This document shows, piece by piece, positions 42,040 through 50,938 of a stretch of 50,969 nt of DNA (position 1 is its first letter; the number at the start of each line of letters is the position of its first letter). The stretch covers positions 1 through 50,969 of the forward strand of contig PCUV01000069.1 of the NCBI GenBank assembly GCA_002786915.1, read 5' to 3'. The stretch comes from Comamonadaceae bacterium CG12_big_fil_rev_8_21_14_0_65_59_15. Its GTDB lineage: Bacteria; Pseudomonadota; Gammaproteobacteria; Burkholderiales; Burkholderiaceae_C. The position numbers and the translations under genes are program-made. Under the pieces are notes generated by a model. That model saw only the letters and a list, made by a program, of their open reading frames with translations. It was not told the origin of the DNA and searched no databases.

Positions 42040-42503
42040 TGCGTGTGCTCCTTTGAAGCGTTAAATAATTTACGGCCAATGTAGGTCATACCTGCCGCAT
42101 TGAAGAGCAGACCCAGCCAGAAGAACTCGACCTGATATTGGGTTGCAAAAGTGACCAGCCCGGTCGTTCCCAGCACCGGAGCCAGGTTGACCAAATAGTG
42201 GGCGCAGCAAGAGACCATGGCCGTCGCCGAGGTGGTCCCCGATGCGGCCATGACCTTGCCAGCGTCTTTGGACTGGAGCACCCATTGGCGTAGTTGAAAG
42301 TAGAGCGCTACCTGCACGCCAAACCCGAGCCCCAGTGGCACGATGAAAAACCAGTACTGTAAAAACTGATCCCAGGTGAACTGCCAGCCGGAAAGCAACG
42401 CGAGAAGGCCGAAGTAAATGGCCATCAGCAGGGTGAAGGCGAGCACACCAAAACCGACCGATCGACGAGTTGCCGCTGCCGTGTTCATTGGCGGGGCCGA
42501 CAT
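42024..42503 (-). CDS. Membrane protein of unknown function, copper island
   Basis: About 159 residues with four membrane segments (FGVLAFTLLMAIYFGLLALL, FLQYWFFIVPLGLGFGVQVA, MVSCCAHYLVNLAPVLGTTG, VEFFWLGLLFNAAGMTYIG). The block ATAMVSCCAHYLVNLAP with its Cys pair and His lies in a membrane segment and could bind Cu or Hg. Starts at 42503 or 42488 are possible; a longer frame reaches 42605, into the spacer after cusS. It follows cusS in the operon. Confidence 0.75.
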   Translation of the reverse strand: MSAPPMNTAAATRRSVGFGVLAFTLLMAIYFGLLALLSGWQFTWDQFLQYWFFIVPLGLGFGVQVALYFQLRQWVLQSKDAGKVMAASGTTSATAMVSCCAHYLVNLAPVLGTTGLVTFATQYQVEFFWLGLLFNAAGMTYIGRKLFNASKEHTQCVHA

Positions 42504-42610
42504 TTCCAACTGGATTGCGCAGGGTTGTGTTTCATTGGGGGACTGGGTATGTTTGCAGTGCGAGAGCTTACGACCCAGTGGGTGTCTTTGGCATGACACG
42601 CTCATTACAT

Positions 42611-44020
42611 TTACGTCAGATCCGTGTGATGATGAGGTATGCGGATGGTGAAACGGGTGGCAAGTCCCGACGATGCAGCGTCAATCGTGCCACCATGGGC
42701 CAACACAATCGACTTGGTAATGGCCAGGCCCAGGCCATTGCCTTCGCTGCTGTGCCGACGCGATGGATCAACTCTGAAGAAGCGGTCAAAAATGCGTTCA
42801 AGGTGCTCCGCAGCGATGGTCTCACCCGAGTTTTCCACGCTGATGGTGACCGCCTCCGAGGCGTCGTCAAGCCTGACTTGCACTGTACTGTTGACATCTG
42901 CGTGACGAATGCCGTTGGACAGCAGGTTGGCCAATGCGCGGCGCAACATCAGCCTGTCAGCGCCGACCGTGGCATCGCCTTCGGTGGCCAGTTGAATTCC
43001 CTTTTCTTCCGCCACCGCTTCATAAAAGTCGAACAATAGCCGCACCTCGTCTGCCAGGTGCAGCGTTTCACGGTTCGGTACCACTAAGCCGTTTTCTGCC
43101 TTGGCCAGCAGCAGCATGTCAGAGATCATGCGTGACATGCGTTCGAGCTCATCGGCATTGGAGGCGAGAATGTCGCGATAGGCTTCGACGTCTCTGGGTT
43201 TGGATAGCACGACCTGGGTTTGTGTCATCAAATTGGTGACCGGGGTTCGTAGTTCATGGGCAATGTCGCAAGAGAAGTCCGACAGGCGCCGAAAAGCCTC
43301 TTCCAGCCGTGCCAGCATGTCATTCAACGACTGCGCCAGTTCTGCCAGTTCGATGGGCACGGAATCGACCGCAAGACGATGGCTGAGTTGTTGGGCCGTG
43401 ACCACTTGTGCCTGTTGGCGCATGGCACGCAGCGGTGCCAGACCGCGCCGCGCCGCAGCCCAGCCCAGCAAGCCGGTAAGGCCTGCGGCACCGGCCACGA
43501 ATAACCACAGCGTGTAGAGAAATGAGCGCATGAAGGCCTCGTGGTGCGCAATGCTCGTCGCCACGGCAACCGCCACCCTTGAGGCGCTGCTGATACCCGT
43601 TGGCAACACCATTGTGATGACGCGGTAATTTTGATTCGACATCTTCCAGACCATCGGCTGCAGGGGGCGTTTTTGCGCCGAATCAAATACCTCCACCAGC
43701 GGGAAGTGAACATCGCCGTTTGAAAATAGCACCGATTTGTTGAATCCGACAATGAGCATTTGCGAGTCAAGATCGCTGGCCAAAGAGATCTCGAGCAACT
43801 GAACGAGTAGCGCCAGATCGCCCGGTGACTTCAAGCTGGCCAAGGTGTCGCGTGCCAAAGCGACCTTGCTTTTGAGCAGCTCTACGTCCTGGTGCTCAAA
43901 ATGGTGCTCAACCGCCGTTGCCACGACGAATCCCAACACCAGCAGCACGACTGATGAAGCGGCGGCAAACAGCAGCGTGACCCGCCGCGTGATCGAGATT
44001 TTGCTGCTCAATCGTGGCAC
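42611..44020 (-). CDS. cusS: Copper-sensing histidine kinase CusS
   Basis: A 469-residue kinase from GTG 44020, overlapping cusR by 13 nt. Two membrane helices ([20 protein letters not shown] and [20 protein letters not shown]) flank a periplasmic loop of about 140 residues. HAMP, the phosphoacceptor box [30 protein letters not shown] and [11 protein letters not shown] are intact. It has the layout of CusS/CopS heavy-metal kinases. The truncated kinase at 31944 is its paralog. Confidence 0.93.
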   Translation of the reverse strand: MPRLSSKISITRRVTLLFAAASSVVLLVLGFVVATAVEHHFEHQDVELLKSKVALARDTLASLKSPGDLALLVQLLEISLASDLDSQMLIVGFNKSVLFSNGDVHFPLVEVFDSAQKRPLQPMVWKMSNQNYRVITMVLPTGISSASRVAVAVATSIAHHEAFMRSFLYTLWLFVAGAAGLTGLLGWAAARRGLAPLRAMRQQAQVVTAQQLSHRLAVDSVPIELAELAQSLNDMLARLEEAFRRLSDFSCDIAHELRTPVTNLMTQTQVVLSKPRDVEAYRDILASNADELERMSRMISDMLLLAKAENGLVVPNRETLHLADEVRLLFDFYEAVAEEKGIQLATEGDATVGADRLMLRRALANLLSNGIRHADVNSTVQVRLDDASEAVTISVENSGETIAAEHLERIFDRFFRVDPSRRHSSEGNGLGLAITKSIVLAHGGTIDAASSGLATRFTIRIPHHHTDLT

Positions 44021-44685
44021 TCCAGCACATAACCCATGCCGCGCACGGTATGGATCAGCTTTGGGCTAAACGCATCGTCCACTTTGGCGCGCAAGCGGCG
44101 CACGGCGACTTCGATGACGTTGGTGTCGCTGTCAAAGTTCATGTCCCACACTTGCGAGGCGATCAGCGAACGCGGCAGCACCTCACCCTGACGGCGCAGC
44201 ATGAGTTCGAGCAAGGCGAATTCCTTGGCCGTGAGGTCAATGCGCTGACCGGCGCGGGTGACGCGCCGGCGCAGCAAATCAAGCTCCAGATCGGCGGCAC
44301 GAAAAAAGGGATCCGAAGGTGCCTTGCCGCCGCGCCGCAACAAGGTGCGAACACGTGCCAGCAATTCGGAAAAAGCAAAAGGTTTGAGCAAATAGTCATC
44401 CGCTCCCAGCTCCAGACCCTTGACGCGGTCGTCCACCGCATCGCGGGCGGTCAAAAACATGATCGGCATGTCTTTGCCGGCGCGCCGAATCCCGGCCAGA
44501 ATGCCAAAGCCATCAATGCCTGGCAGCATCACGTCAAGAATGGCCAGGTCATAATTTTCGGTGAGTGCAAAGTGAAGACCGTCAACGCCTTCGCGCGCCA
44601 AGTCAACCTGAAAACCGGCTTCAGTCAGGCCTTGCTTGAGGTAGTCGCCGGTTTTTTGCTCGTCTTCGACGATCAGGATTTTCAT
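44008..44685 (-). CDS. cusR: Copper response regulator CusR
   Basis: A 225-residue OmpR-type regulator. Receiver: [22 protein letters not shown], phosphoacceptor Asp in [36 protein letters not shown]. Winged helix: [20 protein letters not shown] and [13 protein letters not shown]. The sequence is of the CusR/CopR/SilR group. Its likely sites are the boxes at 34859 and 48372. Confidence 0.94.
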   Translation of the reverse strand: MKILIVEDEQKTGDYLKQGLTEAGFQVDLAREGVDGLHFALTENYDLAILDVMLPGIDGFGILAGIRRAGKDMPIMFLTARDAVDDRVKGLELGADDYLLKPFAFSELLARVRTLLRRGGKAPSDPFFRAADLELDLLRRRVTRAGQRIDLTAKEFALLELMLRRQGEVLPRSLIASQVWDMNFDSDTNVIEVAVRRLRAKVDDAFSPKLIHTVRGMGYVLECHD

Positions 44686-44738
44686 GACAGTTCTTCTTTC
44701 TTGTTCACGGTTCGATTATTCCGCGTGGGATCGAACAT

Positions 44739-44773
44739 CTTTGCCGGTCTGAAAAAAATCAGGGGCGGCAAAG
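44739..44773 (-). other. Hairpin between copA and cusR
   Basis: CTTTGCCG (44739-44746) pairs with CGGCAAAG (44766-44773), and inside it CTGA pairs with TCAG around a run of seven A (T on the transcript strand). No T-run follows the stem on the minus strand, so it is more likely a stability or attenuation element between copA and cusRS than a full terminator. The 150-nt gap holds nothing else recognisable. Confidence 0.55.
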
Positions 44774-44835
44774 ACACTACTTGCAGCAGCGCCACTCAGG
44801 CTGGCGACAAAACAATGCCACCAGAACTCAAATGA

Positions 44836-47130
44836 TTAGCGTAGCCGCAAGGCATTGCCAATCACCGACACCGAGCTGAAACTCATGGCCAGCGCCGCGA
44901 TCAGTGGTGATAACAGCCAGCCCGTGAGCGGGTACAACACGCCCGCTGCAATCGGGATGCCCAAGGCGTTGTACAAAAAGGCAAAAGCCAGGTTTTGCTT
45001 CATGTTTTTGACCGTCGCATGTGACATCAAAATCGCCGTGCTGATACCACGCAAATCCCCTTTGACCAGCGTCACCTGGGCGCTGTTCATGGCCACATCA
45101 GTACCGGTACCCATGGCAATGCCCACGTCGGCTTTGGCCAGCGCCGGCGCGTCGTTGATGCCGTCGCCGGCCATAGCAACCACGCGGCCTTCCTGCTGCA
45201 AGCGCGTCACCAGCGCCAGTTTGTCCGCTGGTTTGACCTCGCCTCGCACTTCCTTGATGCCCAATTGATCGGCCACCGCTTTGGCCGTGGTTAAGCCGTC
45301 ACCCGTGGCCATGATGATGCGCAAACCGGCCTGTTGCAGGGCTACCAGCGCCTGTGGCGTGCTGGGCTTGATCGGGTCGGACACGGCCACCAACCCCAAC
45401 AGTTTCCCCGCAGCAGCCAGGTACATCACACTGGCACCTTCGCTGCGCAATTGTTCTGCGTGGGCCATCAATGGGGCAATCTCCACACTTTCTTGCTGCA
45501 TCAGGGTGGTGTTGCCCAGCGTCAAAGGCACGCCCGCAATTTGCCCATGCACGCCAATGCCTGAGCCGGATTCAAAGCCCTCGGGTTTTTCCAGCGCCAG
45601 ACCACGCGCCCGGGCAGCGCGCACCAGCGCTTCCGCCAGCGGATGCTCACTGCCCTGGTCCAGACTCGCCGCCAGGCGCAATACTTCATCAGCAGAGCCA
45701 CCGGCCACCGGGACGGCACGGTTAAAGGCGGGTTTGCCTTCAGTCAAAGTGCCGGTCTTGTCCACAATCAGGGTGTCCACCTTGCGCAGGTTCTCAATCG
45801 CTGCTGCATCGCGAAACAGCACACCTTGCGCGGCTCCTTTACCCGTTGCCACCATGATCGACATTGGCGTGGCCAGCCCCAGGGCGCAGGGGCAGGCGAT
45901 GATCAGCACCGCCACCGCGTTGATCAGGCCAAACACCCACGACGGCTCGGGGCCAAACCAGCCCCAGACGAAGAAAGTCACGACGGCAATGGCAACGACA
46001 GTGACGACAAAATAGCCAGCCACCACGTCGGCCATGCGTTGCATGGGCGCACGCGAGCGTTGCGCCTGCGCCACCATTTGGACGATTTGCGCCAGCATGG
46101 TGGCTGCGCCAACACGCTCTGAACGCATCACCAACGCACCGCTGGTGTTCATGGTGGCACCGATCACCCTGTCGCCCGCGTGCTTGGTGACGGGCATCGG
46201 TTCACCCGTGAGCATGGACTCGTCCACGGCGCTACTGCCTTCAATGACCACGCCATCTACCGGTATCTTTTCACCAGGGCGCACGCGCAGGCTGTCACCC
46301 ACGTGCACGTTGGACAAGGGCAGGTCTTCTTCGCTGCCGTCAGCTCCGATGCGTCGCGCGGTTTTGGGAGCCAACCCAAGCAGGGACTTGATGGCGGCTG
46401 ACGTTTGTGAACGTGCCTTGAGTTCAAACACCTGGCCCATCAGGGTGAGTGAAATGATCACCGCCGCCGCCTCGAAATACACCGCCACCCGGCCCATCGA
46501 AACAAATGACGCAGGGAACATTTGGGGTGCCAGCGCTGCCGCCACGCTGTAAACATAGGCCGCACCCGTGCCCAAGCCGATCAAGGTCCACATGTTCGGG
46601 CTGCGGTTCACCAGTGACTGCCAGCCGCGCACAAAAAACGGCCAACCGGCCCACAACACGATCGGTGTGACCAGTGCCAGTTCTATCCAGCTCTGCAGTG
46701 CCAGGTCCAACCATGGCAGGCGATGCCCAGCCATGGCCAGCACAAACACCACACCCGTGAGCGGCAGTGTCCACCAGAAGCGGCGCTGAAAATCGCGCAG
46801 CTCGGTGTTGTCTTCTTCGGTGAGAGTGGGCAGCATCGGCTCAAGCGTCATGCCGCATTTGGGGCAGTTGCCGGGGTGATCCTGCACCACCTCAGGGTGC
46901 ATAGGACAGGTGTAGGTGGTTCCGGCGGCATGCGCCTCGTCTGCTGGCGGTTCTGCCGCTGTAGCAGCGTGGACATGGTACTGCGCCGGGTTGGCAGCAA
47001 ATTTGCCCTGACACTTGACACTACAAAAATAATAAGGGCTACCGTGGTGCTGGAGCTTGTATGGTGACGCTTCGGTAACGGTCATGCCGCATACCGGGTC
47101 AGTCAGCTGAGTTTCAGGTGGTGTTGTCAT
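44836..47130 (-). CDS. copA: Copper-transporting P1B-type ATPase
   Basis: A 764-residue pump from ATG 47130 (AAGGCAG upstream). Order: an N-terminal YHS domain ([31 protein letters not shown]), a heavy-metal binding domain ([23 protein letters not shown]), the membrane helices with the CPC ion motif ([20 protein letters not shown]), phosphorylation site [12 protein letters not shown], the HP locus [29 protein letters not shown], and the last helix [15 protein letters not shown]. The C-terminal MSxSSVxVxxNALRL is typical of Cu(I) pumps. It has no classical GMTCxxC domain. Confidence 0.95.
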   Translation of the reverse strand: MTTPPETQLTDPVCGMTVTEASPYKLQHHGSPYYFCSVKCQGKFAANPAQYHVHAATAAEPPADEAHAAGTTYTCPMHPEVVQDHPGNCPKCGMTLEPMLPTLTEEDNTELRDFQRRFWWTLPLTGVVFVLAMAGHRLPWLDLALQSWIELALVTPIVLWAGWPFFVRGWQSLVNRSPNMWTLIGLGTGAAYVYSVAAALAPQMFPASFVSMGRVAVYFEAAAVIISLTLMGQVFELKARSQTSAAIKSLLGLAPKTARRIGADGSEEDLPLSNVHVGDSLRVRPGEKIPVDGVVIEGSSAVDESMLTGEPMPVTKHAGDRVIGATMNTSGALVMRSERVGAATMLAQIVQMVAQAQRSRAPMQRMADVVAGYFVVTVVAIAVVTFFVWGWFGPEPSWVFGLINAVAVLIIACPCALGLATPMSIMVATGKGAAQGVLFRDAAAIENLRKVDTLIVDKTGTLTEGKPAFNRAVPVAGGSADEVLRLAASLDQGSEHPLAEALVRAARARGLALEKPEGFESGSGIGVHGQIAGVPLTLGNTTLMQQESVEIAPLMAHAEQLRSEGASVMYLAAAGKLLGLVAVSDPIKPSTPQALVALQQAGLRIIMATGDGLTTAKAVADQLGIKEVRGEVKPADKLALVTRLQQEGRVVAMAGDGINDAPALAKADVGIAMGTGTDVAMNSAQVTLVKGDLRGISTAILMSHATVKNMKQNLAFAFLYNALGIPIAAGVLYPLTGWLLSPLIAALAMSFSSVSVIGNALRLR

Positions 47131-47143
47131 GCGCTGCCTTGAT

Positions 47144-47761
47144 TTAATGTGCTGTTGCCCGGCGCGACAGCTTTGGGAAAAACCGGGGGGTTCGCTTTTC
47201 GTAGTCCAGATAGGCCTGGCCAAATTGTTCGCGCATCGTGGCTTCTTCAGTCAAGGCCAGCCGTGCGTACATCAACAGCAGGACCGGTAACATGGCCAGT
47301 GTCAGCAGTGTGGGCCATTGCAGTAGAAATTCCAACAAAATCAAAACAAATGCCAGATACTGGGGATGCCTGATGCGGGCATACGGCCCGGTGACGCCAA
47401 GTGTTTGACTGCGTTGCGCTTGGTACAGCACATGCCAGGCGTTGGACAACAAAATAAAGCCTGCGGCCAAAGCCACGTAGCTGGCAAGGTGCAGGATGCC
47501 AAAGTGTGGATCACCGGTTTCACCTGATAGCGTTGACCACAAATGCCCCGAGTTGTGACTGAGCAAGTCCAACCCGGGATAGCGGGTTTGCAACCAGCCA
47601 GACAACACGTAAATGGTCAGCGGGAAACCGTACATCTCCACAAACAGGGCGACAACAAAAGCGGCAAAAGCCCCAAAAGTGCGCCAGTCCCGTGCCGTGG
47701 CGGGTTTGAAAAAGCTGTAGGCAAACATGATGAAGATAGCTGAATTCAGCACGACCAGCAT
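47144..47761 (-). CDS. Isoprenylcysteine methyltransferase-like membrane protein, early stop
   Basis: About 205 residues with five to six helices and the C-terminal motif [20 protein letters not shown] of the ICMT/PEMT methyltransferase group, followed by [20 protein letters not shown]. The natural start seems to be ATG 47794, which overlaps the upstream stop by 4 nt (ATGA), but that frame meets TAA at 47773-47771 after MNQDQSA, in a place where relatives seem to have a Tyr. Translation from ATG 47761 would restore nearly the whole protein. Its substrate in copper loci is unknown. Confidence 0.78.
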   Translation of the reverse strand: MLVVLNSAIFIMFAYSFFKPATARDWRTFGAFAAFVVALFVEMYGFPLTIYVLSGWLQTRYPGLDLLSHNSGHLWSTLSGETGDPHFGILHLASYVALAAGFILLSNAWHVLYQAQRSQTLGVTGPYARIRHPQYLAFVLILLEFLLQWPTLLTLAMLPVLLLMYARLALTEEATMREQFGQAYLDYEKRTPRFFPKLSRRATAH

Positions 47762-47790
47762 CCACAGCCCTTAGGCAGACTGATCTTGGT

Positions 47791-48060
47791 TCATAACGGC
47801 TCTGCAGGCGTGGTTGCCGACGTAGATGATGCTGCATGGTTATGTCCGCCATGGTCGTGGTGCATGAAGATATGCATCAATGGGCAAGCGGCCAGCAGCA
47901 AATACGGCAGAGCACTCAAGGTATGCACCAAGTGTTCGGTTAACAAGAAGTAGCTAGCAAGGCCAGTCATGACCAACAAGCCAATAGCGTAGCGAGATCG
48001 CCAAAAGCTGGCTGCGTTTTTGGATTTTTCTCTTGGAAAATGAATTGGAGGTATTCTCAT
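47791..48060 (-). CDS. DUF2933-type small membrane protein
   Basis: An 89-residue protein from ATG 48060 (GGAGG upstream); a longer frame to 48102 has no such site. Membrane segments YAIGLLVMTGLASYFLLTEH and LSALPYLLLAACPLMHIFMH are followed by HHDHGGHNHAASS, a His-rich metal-binding tail. DUF2933 proteins are found in copper and mercury loci. Its stop overlaps the original start of the methyltransferase-like gene. Confidence 0.82.
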   Translation of the reverse strand: MRIPPIHFPREKSKNAASFWRSRYAIGLLVMTGLASYFLLTEHLVHTLSALPYLLLAACPLMHIFMHHDHGGHNHAASSTSATTPAEPL

Positions 48061-48098
48061 TTTGGGTGATTCAGTTGAAACAGCATGTTGTGAAACTG

Positions 48099-48254
48099 TC
48101 AAACATATTTTTGATAAACGGATGTGCTGCCGTCGCGCTTGCCCAGAAGCACTTCATAAGGATTTTTAAGTCCTTGGTAGATGGGGCCGTCCATGCCAGT
48201 CATGGGTAGCATCAAGGCCCCCATGAGCCAAAAGCGACGGGATGTTGTGTGCAT
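48099..48254 (-). CDS. 51-residue protein, first gene of the copper operon
   Basis: ATG 48254 with GAAAGG upstream opens MHTTSRRFWLMGALMLPMTG and continues to a stop at 48099. The middle, GPIYQGLKNPYEVLLGKRDG, looks conserved and folded rather than random. A twin-arginine-like or simple signal start is possible. Codon use is as in neighbouring genes. It lies 38 nt upstream of the DUF2933 gene and 117 nt from the CusR-like box. The function is unknown. Confidence 0.6.
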   Translation of the reverse strand: MHTTSRRFWLMGALMLPMTGMDGPIYQGLKNPYEVLLGKRDGSTSVYQKYV

Positions 48255-48371
48255 TTTCTAGCCTTTCGTCTTGGTTAAAACTGGTGTCCACTGTGCGCCT
48301 CGGGTGGCAACCACCGGATGACGATCACATTACTTTTTTGTTATGTGGTGATGAGCAGATTAATTGCCGAC

Positions 48372-48387
48372 ATGACAAACTTGTAAT
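48372..48387. promoter_or_regulatory. CusR/CopR box in the divergent copper promoter region
   Basis: ATGACAAACTTGTAAT fits the CusR pattern TGACAA-N2-TTGTCA with one change. It lies between the two divergent copper operons, 91 bp before the multicopper oxidase start and 117 bp before the minus-strand small gene, and may serve both. Confidence 0.65.
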
Positions 48388-48390
48388 CTT

Positions 48391-48407
48391 GACGACAGCT
48401 TGTTGTC
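48391..48407. promoter_or_regulatory. Second dyad next to the CusR-like box
   Basis: GACGACAGCTTGTTGTC is an imperfect palindrome (GACgACA/TGTtGTC) three bases from the CusR-like box. It may be a weaker second site for the regulator or part of a stem at the start of the oxidase transcript. Confidence 0.35.
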
Positions 48408-48477
48408 GGGCGTGGTGGGGCACAGTTGCACTGTTTAGAGATTTCTTTGCCACCTTCCAACCATTAGGATCACAACC

Positions 48478-50025
48478 ATGTCGATAAATCCGTTAGCTCA
48501 ACGTCGCTCTTTTCTGGCCGTCTTGTCCACTTTGCCCTGGGTCGGCAGCACCTGGGCGCAAGGCATGATGTCGAACAACATGAGCGCTATGCAAGGCATG
48601 GGGGGCATGGCGGGCATGATGCATGGTGCAGCAGCCAGCACGGCGCTGGCCCCGGTGCAGGCCATCGCCGCTGGCGCGCCCTTGGCTGAGTTGAAAAAGC
48701 TCGTCAATACCAGCATCCAGCCCGGACAGTTTCGCGCCACGCTGCGTGCCGCACCCGTGTCGGCGGCCGTCATGCAAGATGGCACCCACACCGTGTTCTG
48801 GGCCTACAACGACAGCCTGCCGGGGCCCTTGATTGAAGTGATGGAAGGCGACACGGTTGAAATTGAATTCATCAACGACCTGCCCCAACCCAGCACCATC
48901 CACTGGCATGGGCTGCCGGTGCCAGCCGAGCAGGACGGCAATCCGCACGATGCCGTGCCGGCAGGAGGCCGACGTTGGTACCGCTTTACGCTGCCGCCGG
49001 ACTGCGCCGGTACCTACTGGTATCACCCGCATCCGCATGAGTTGACAGCCGAACAGGTGTTTCGCGGCTTGGCCGGACTGTTCATTGTGCGTGCCAAAAA
49101 TGACCCACTGAAAGACATCCCCGAGCGCCATCTAGTTTTCTCCGATCTCAAGCTTGCCGCCGATGGCAGCATTGCGCCCAACGACATGAACGACGAGATG
49201 AACGGTCGCGAGGGTCAATTTGCGCTGGTTAACGCGCAACGTCAGCCGCTGCTGAACTTCGCGGCCGGTGGCCGTGAACGCTGGCGCATCTGGAATGCCA
49301 ACAGCGCACGCTACCTCAAGCTGAAACTGCCAGGGGCACGCTTCACGTTGGTGGGAACGGATGGTGGCTTGTTGCAGAAACCTGTCCCTGGTCTGACCGA
49401 ATTGGTGATGGCAGCGGCCGAGCGCATTGAGGTGATTGTTGACGCACCCCAAGGCGCTGCCAGGGTGGGGTTGGTGACCGAGCCGGTGGAACGCGGAAAA
49501 ATGGGCATGGTTCCGCAAGAGCATGCCATCACGTTGCTGGAGGTGGACTTTTCTGCGGTCAAGCCGGATCAATTGGCCGCCCTGCCGCAGTTGCCGCAAG
49601 CCCTGCGCCGCATCGAGCCGCTGGGTACGGTTCAGGCAAAAAAACGGGTGGTGTTCTCGGAATCGATGTCCATGGCCGGGGGTGTGCACAGCATGAAGTT
49701 TCTCGTCAACGGCAAAAGCTTCGACATGAAACGTGTCGACTTCACCAGCAAGATCAATGAAGTGGAGCTATGGGAAATCGCCAACGAATCCGACATGGAC
49801 CATCCATTTCACATCCATGGTATCCAGTTCCAGGTGATTGAGCGCGAGCGGGATGGAAAAGTCATCCCCGAGCCGCTGCTGGCCTGGCGCGACATGGTCA
49901 ACACCCAATCCGGCGAAACGGTGCGTATCAAGCTGGTGCAGCGCCATAAGGGTCTGCGCATGTTCCATTGCCACATTCTGGAACACGAGAATGCTGGCAT
50001 GATGGGGCAGGTGCTGGTGGATTAA
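48478..50025 (+). CDS. Multicopper oxidase (CopA/CueO type)
   Basis: A 515-residue secreted oxidase with a twin-arginine-like signal (AQRRSFLAVLSTLPWVGSTW). A Met-rich stretch (MMSNNMSAMQGMGGMAGMMH) follows, as in periplasmic copper oxidases. The copper sites are complete: STIHWHGLPVP, GTYWYHPHPHE, HPFHIHGIQFQV and MFHCHILEHENAGMM. It oxidises Cu(I) to the less harmful Cu(II) in the periplasm, using O2. It lies divergent to the copA operon with a shared CusR-like box, and is followed by a cytochrome c gene after 5 nt. Confidence 0.95.
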   Translation: MSINPLAQRRSFLAVLSTLPWVGSTWAQGMMSNNMSAMQGMGGMAGMMHGAAASTALAPVQAIAAGAPLAELKKLVNTSIQPGQFRATLRAAPVSAAVMQDGTHTVFWAYNDSLPGPLIEVMEGDTVEIEFINDLPQPSTIHWHGLPVPAEQDGNPHDAVPAGGRRWYRFTLPPDCAGTYWYHPHPHELTAEQVFRGLAGLFIVRAKNDPLKDIPERHLVFSDLKLAADGSIAPNDMNDEMNGREGQFALVNAQRQPLLNFAAGGRERWRIWNANSARYLKLKLPGARFTLVGTDGGLLQKPVPGLTELVMAAAERIEVIVDAPQGAARVGLVTEPVERGKMGMVPQEHAITLLEVDFSAVKPDQLAALPQLPQALRRIEPLGTVQAKKRVVFSESMSMAGGVHSMKFLVNGKSFDMKRVDFTSKINEVELWEIANESDMDHPFHIHGIQFQVIERERDGKVIPEPLLAWRDMVNTQSGETVRIKLVQRHKGLRMFHCHILEHENAGMMGQVLVD

Positions 50026-50030
50026 CGGAC

Positions 50031-50456
50031 ATGCGTCTTGTGAAACCCACGGCGACCATGTTGCTCGTGGCCATTGTTTTTGGCGCTGCCGGCCTTGCTG
50101 TGTCTAGTTTTTTCAAGACGGACCGAGCGACAGATGCAGGGGGTATCCGCTTGCCCACCCTGTCAGCGCAAGGCAGCGCCGGTAAGGTGGCTTTTGAGAC
50201 GAATTGCGTGGCGTGTCATGGCATCAACGCCAGTGGCACAAAATTAGGGCCATCGTTTGTTAATCCGATCTACAACCCAGGTCACCACGGTGATTCGGCG
50301 TTTTGGCATGCGGTGCTTCAAGGCGTTCGGCAACACCATTGGCACTTTGGTGATATGCCTAAATTGCCACTTGTCACAGATGCCCAAATCAAGGACATTG
50401 TGCGCTACGTGCGTGAATTGCAGGTTGCTAATGGAATCGTTGCTCAACCACAATAA
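50031..50456 (+). CDS. Membrane-anchored monoheme cytochrome c, paralog
   Basis: A 141-residue protein from ATG 50031 with a signal anchor (MLLVAIVFGAAGLAVSSFF), heme site FETNCVACHGINASG and a segment IYNPGHHGDSAFWHAVLQGV RQHHWHFGDMPKLPL that supplies the Met ligand. It is clearly paralogous to the cytochrome at 41122 (shared YNPGHH, QHHWHFG, RELQ.ANGIVA). It is 5 nt from the oxidase gene and may pass electrons to or from it. Confidence 0.88.
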   Translation: MRLVKPTATMLLVAIVFGAAGLAVSSFFKTDRATDAGGIRLPTLSAQGSAGKVAFETNCVACHGINASGTKLGPSFVNPIYNPGHHGDSAFWHAVLQGVRQHHWHFGDMPKLPLVTDAQIKDIVRYVRELQVANGIVAQPQ

Positions 50457-50518
50457 GCATGCTGCACGCAATCAATGGCTTAAACTTTGAACGACCTATC
50501 CGAACATTTTTGCCCAAC

Positions 50519-50938
50519 ATGAAAACCAATATCTCGACCTTCATTTTTGCGGCGTGGCTTGTCGCCACCATGGCCGCGTTGGGGGCCTTGTTCATGAGCG
50601 AGATCATGGGCTTTGCGCCTTGTGTGCTGTGCTGGTGGCAACGTATCTTCATGTTTCCGCTGGTGCTCATCTTGGCGCTGGCCCTGTTTCCGTTGGATGC
50701 CAAGGTGCTGCGCTACGCGCTGCCGCTGGCGGGCATCGGGCTGCTGGTGGCGGGCTTTCATGTGCTACTGACACTGGGCATCATCCCGGAAGACCTTGCG
50801 CCGTGTCGGCAAGGCATTCCGTGCAAGACCATCCAAGTGGAATGGTTCGGCTTTGTGACCATCCCTGTTCTTTCTTTTCTGGCTTTTTTAACCATCAACG
50901 GCCTGCTGCTGGCGGCCTATCGGAGTACATCCAAATGA
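50519..50938 (+). CDS. DsbB/BdbC-like disulfide formation protein
   Basis: A 139-residue, four-helix protein from ATG 50519. The two loop cysteine pairs are FAPCVLCWWQRIFMFP and LAPCRQGIPCKTIQVEW, as in BdbC/DsbB-type quinone-linked oxidases. The order and short length match BdbC. It is coupled to the next gene by an ATGA overlap (50935-50938), which should encode its thioredoxin-like partner. The longer frame from 50459 is not needed. Confidence 0.9.
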   Translation: MKTNISTFIFAAWLVATMAALGALFMSEIMGFAPCVLCWWQRIFMFPLVLILALALFPLDAKVLRYALPLAGIGLLVAGFHVLLTLGIIPEDLAPCRQGIPCKTIQVEWFGFVTIPVLSFLAFLTINGLLLAAYRSTSK

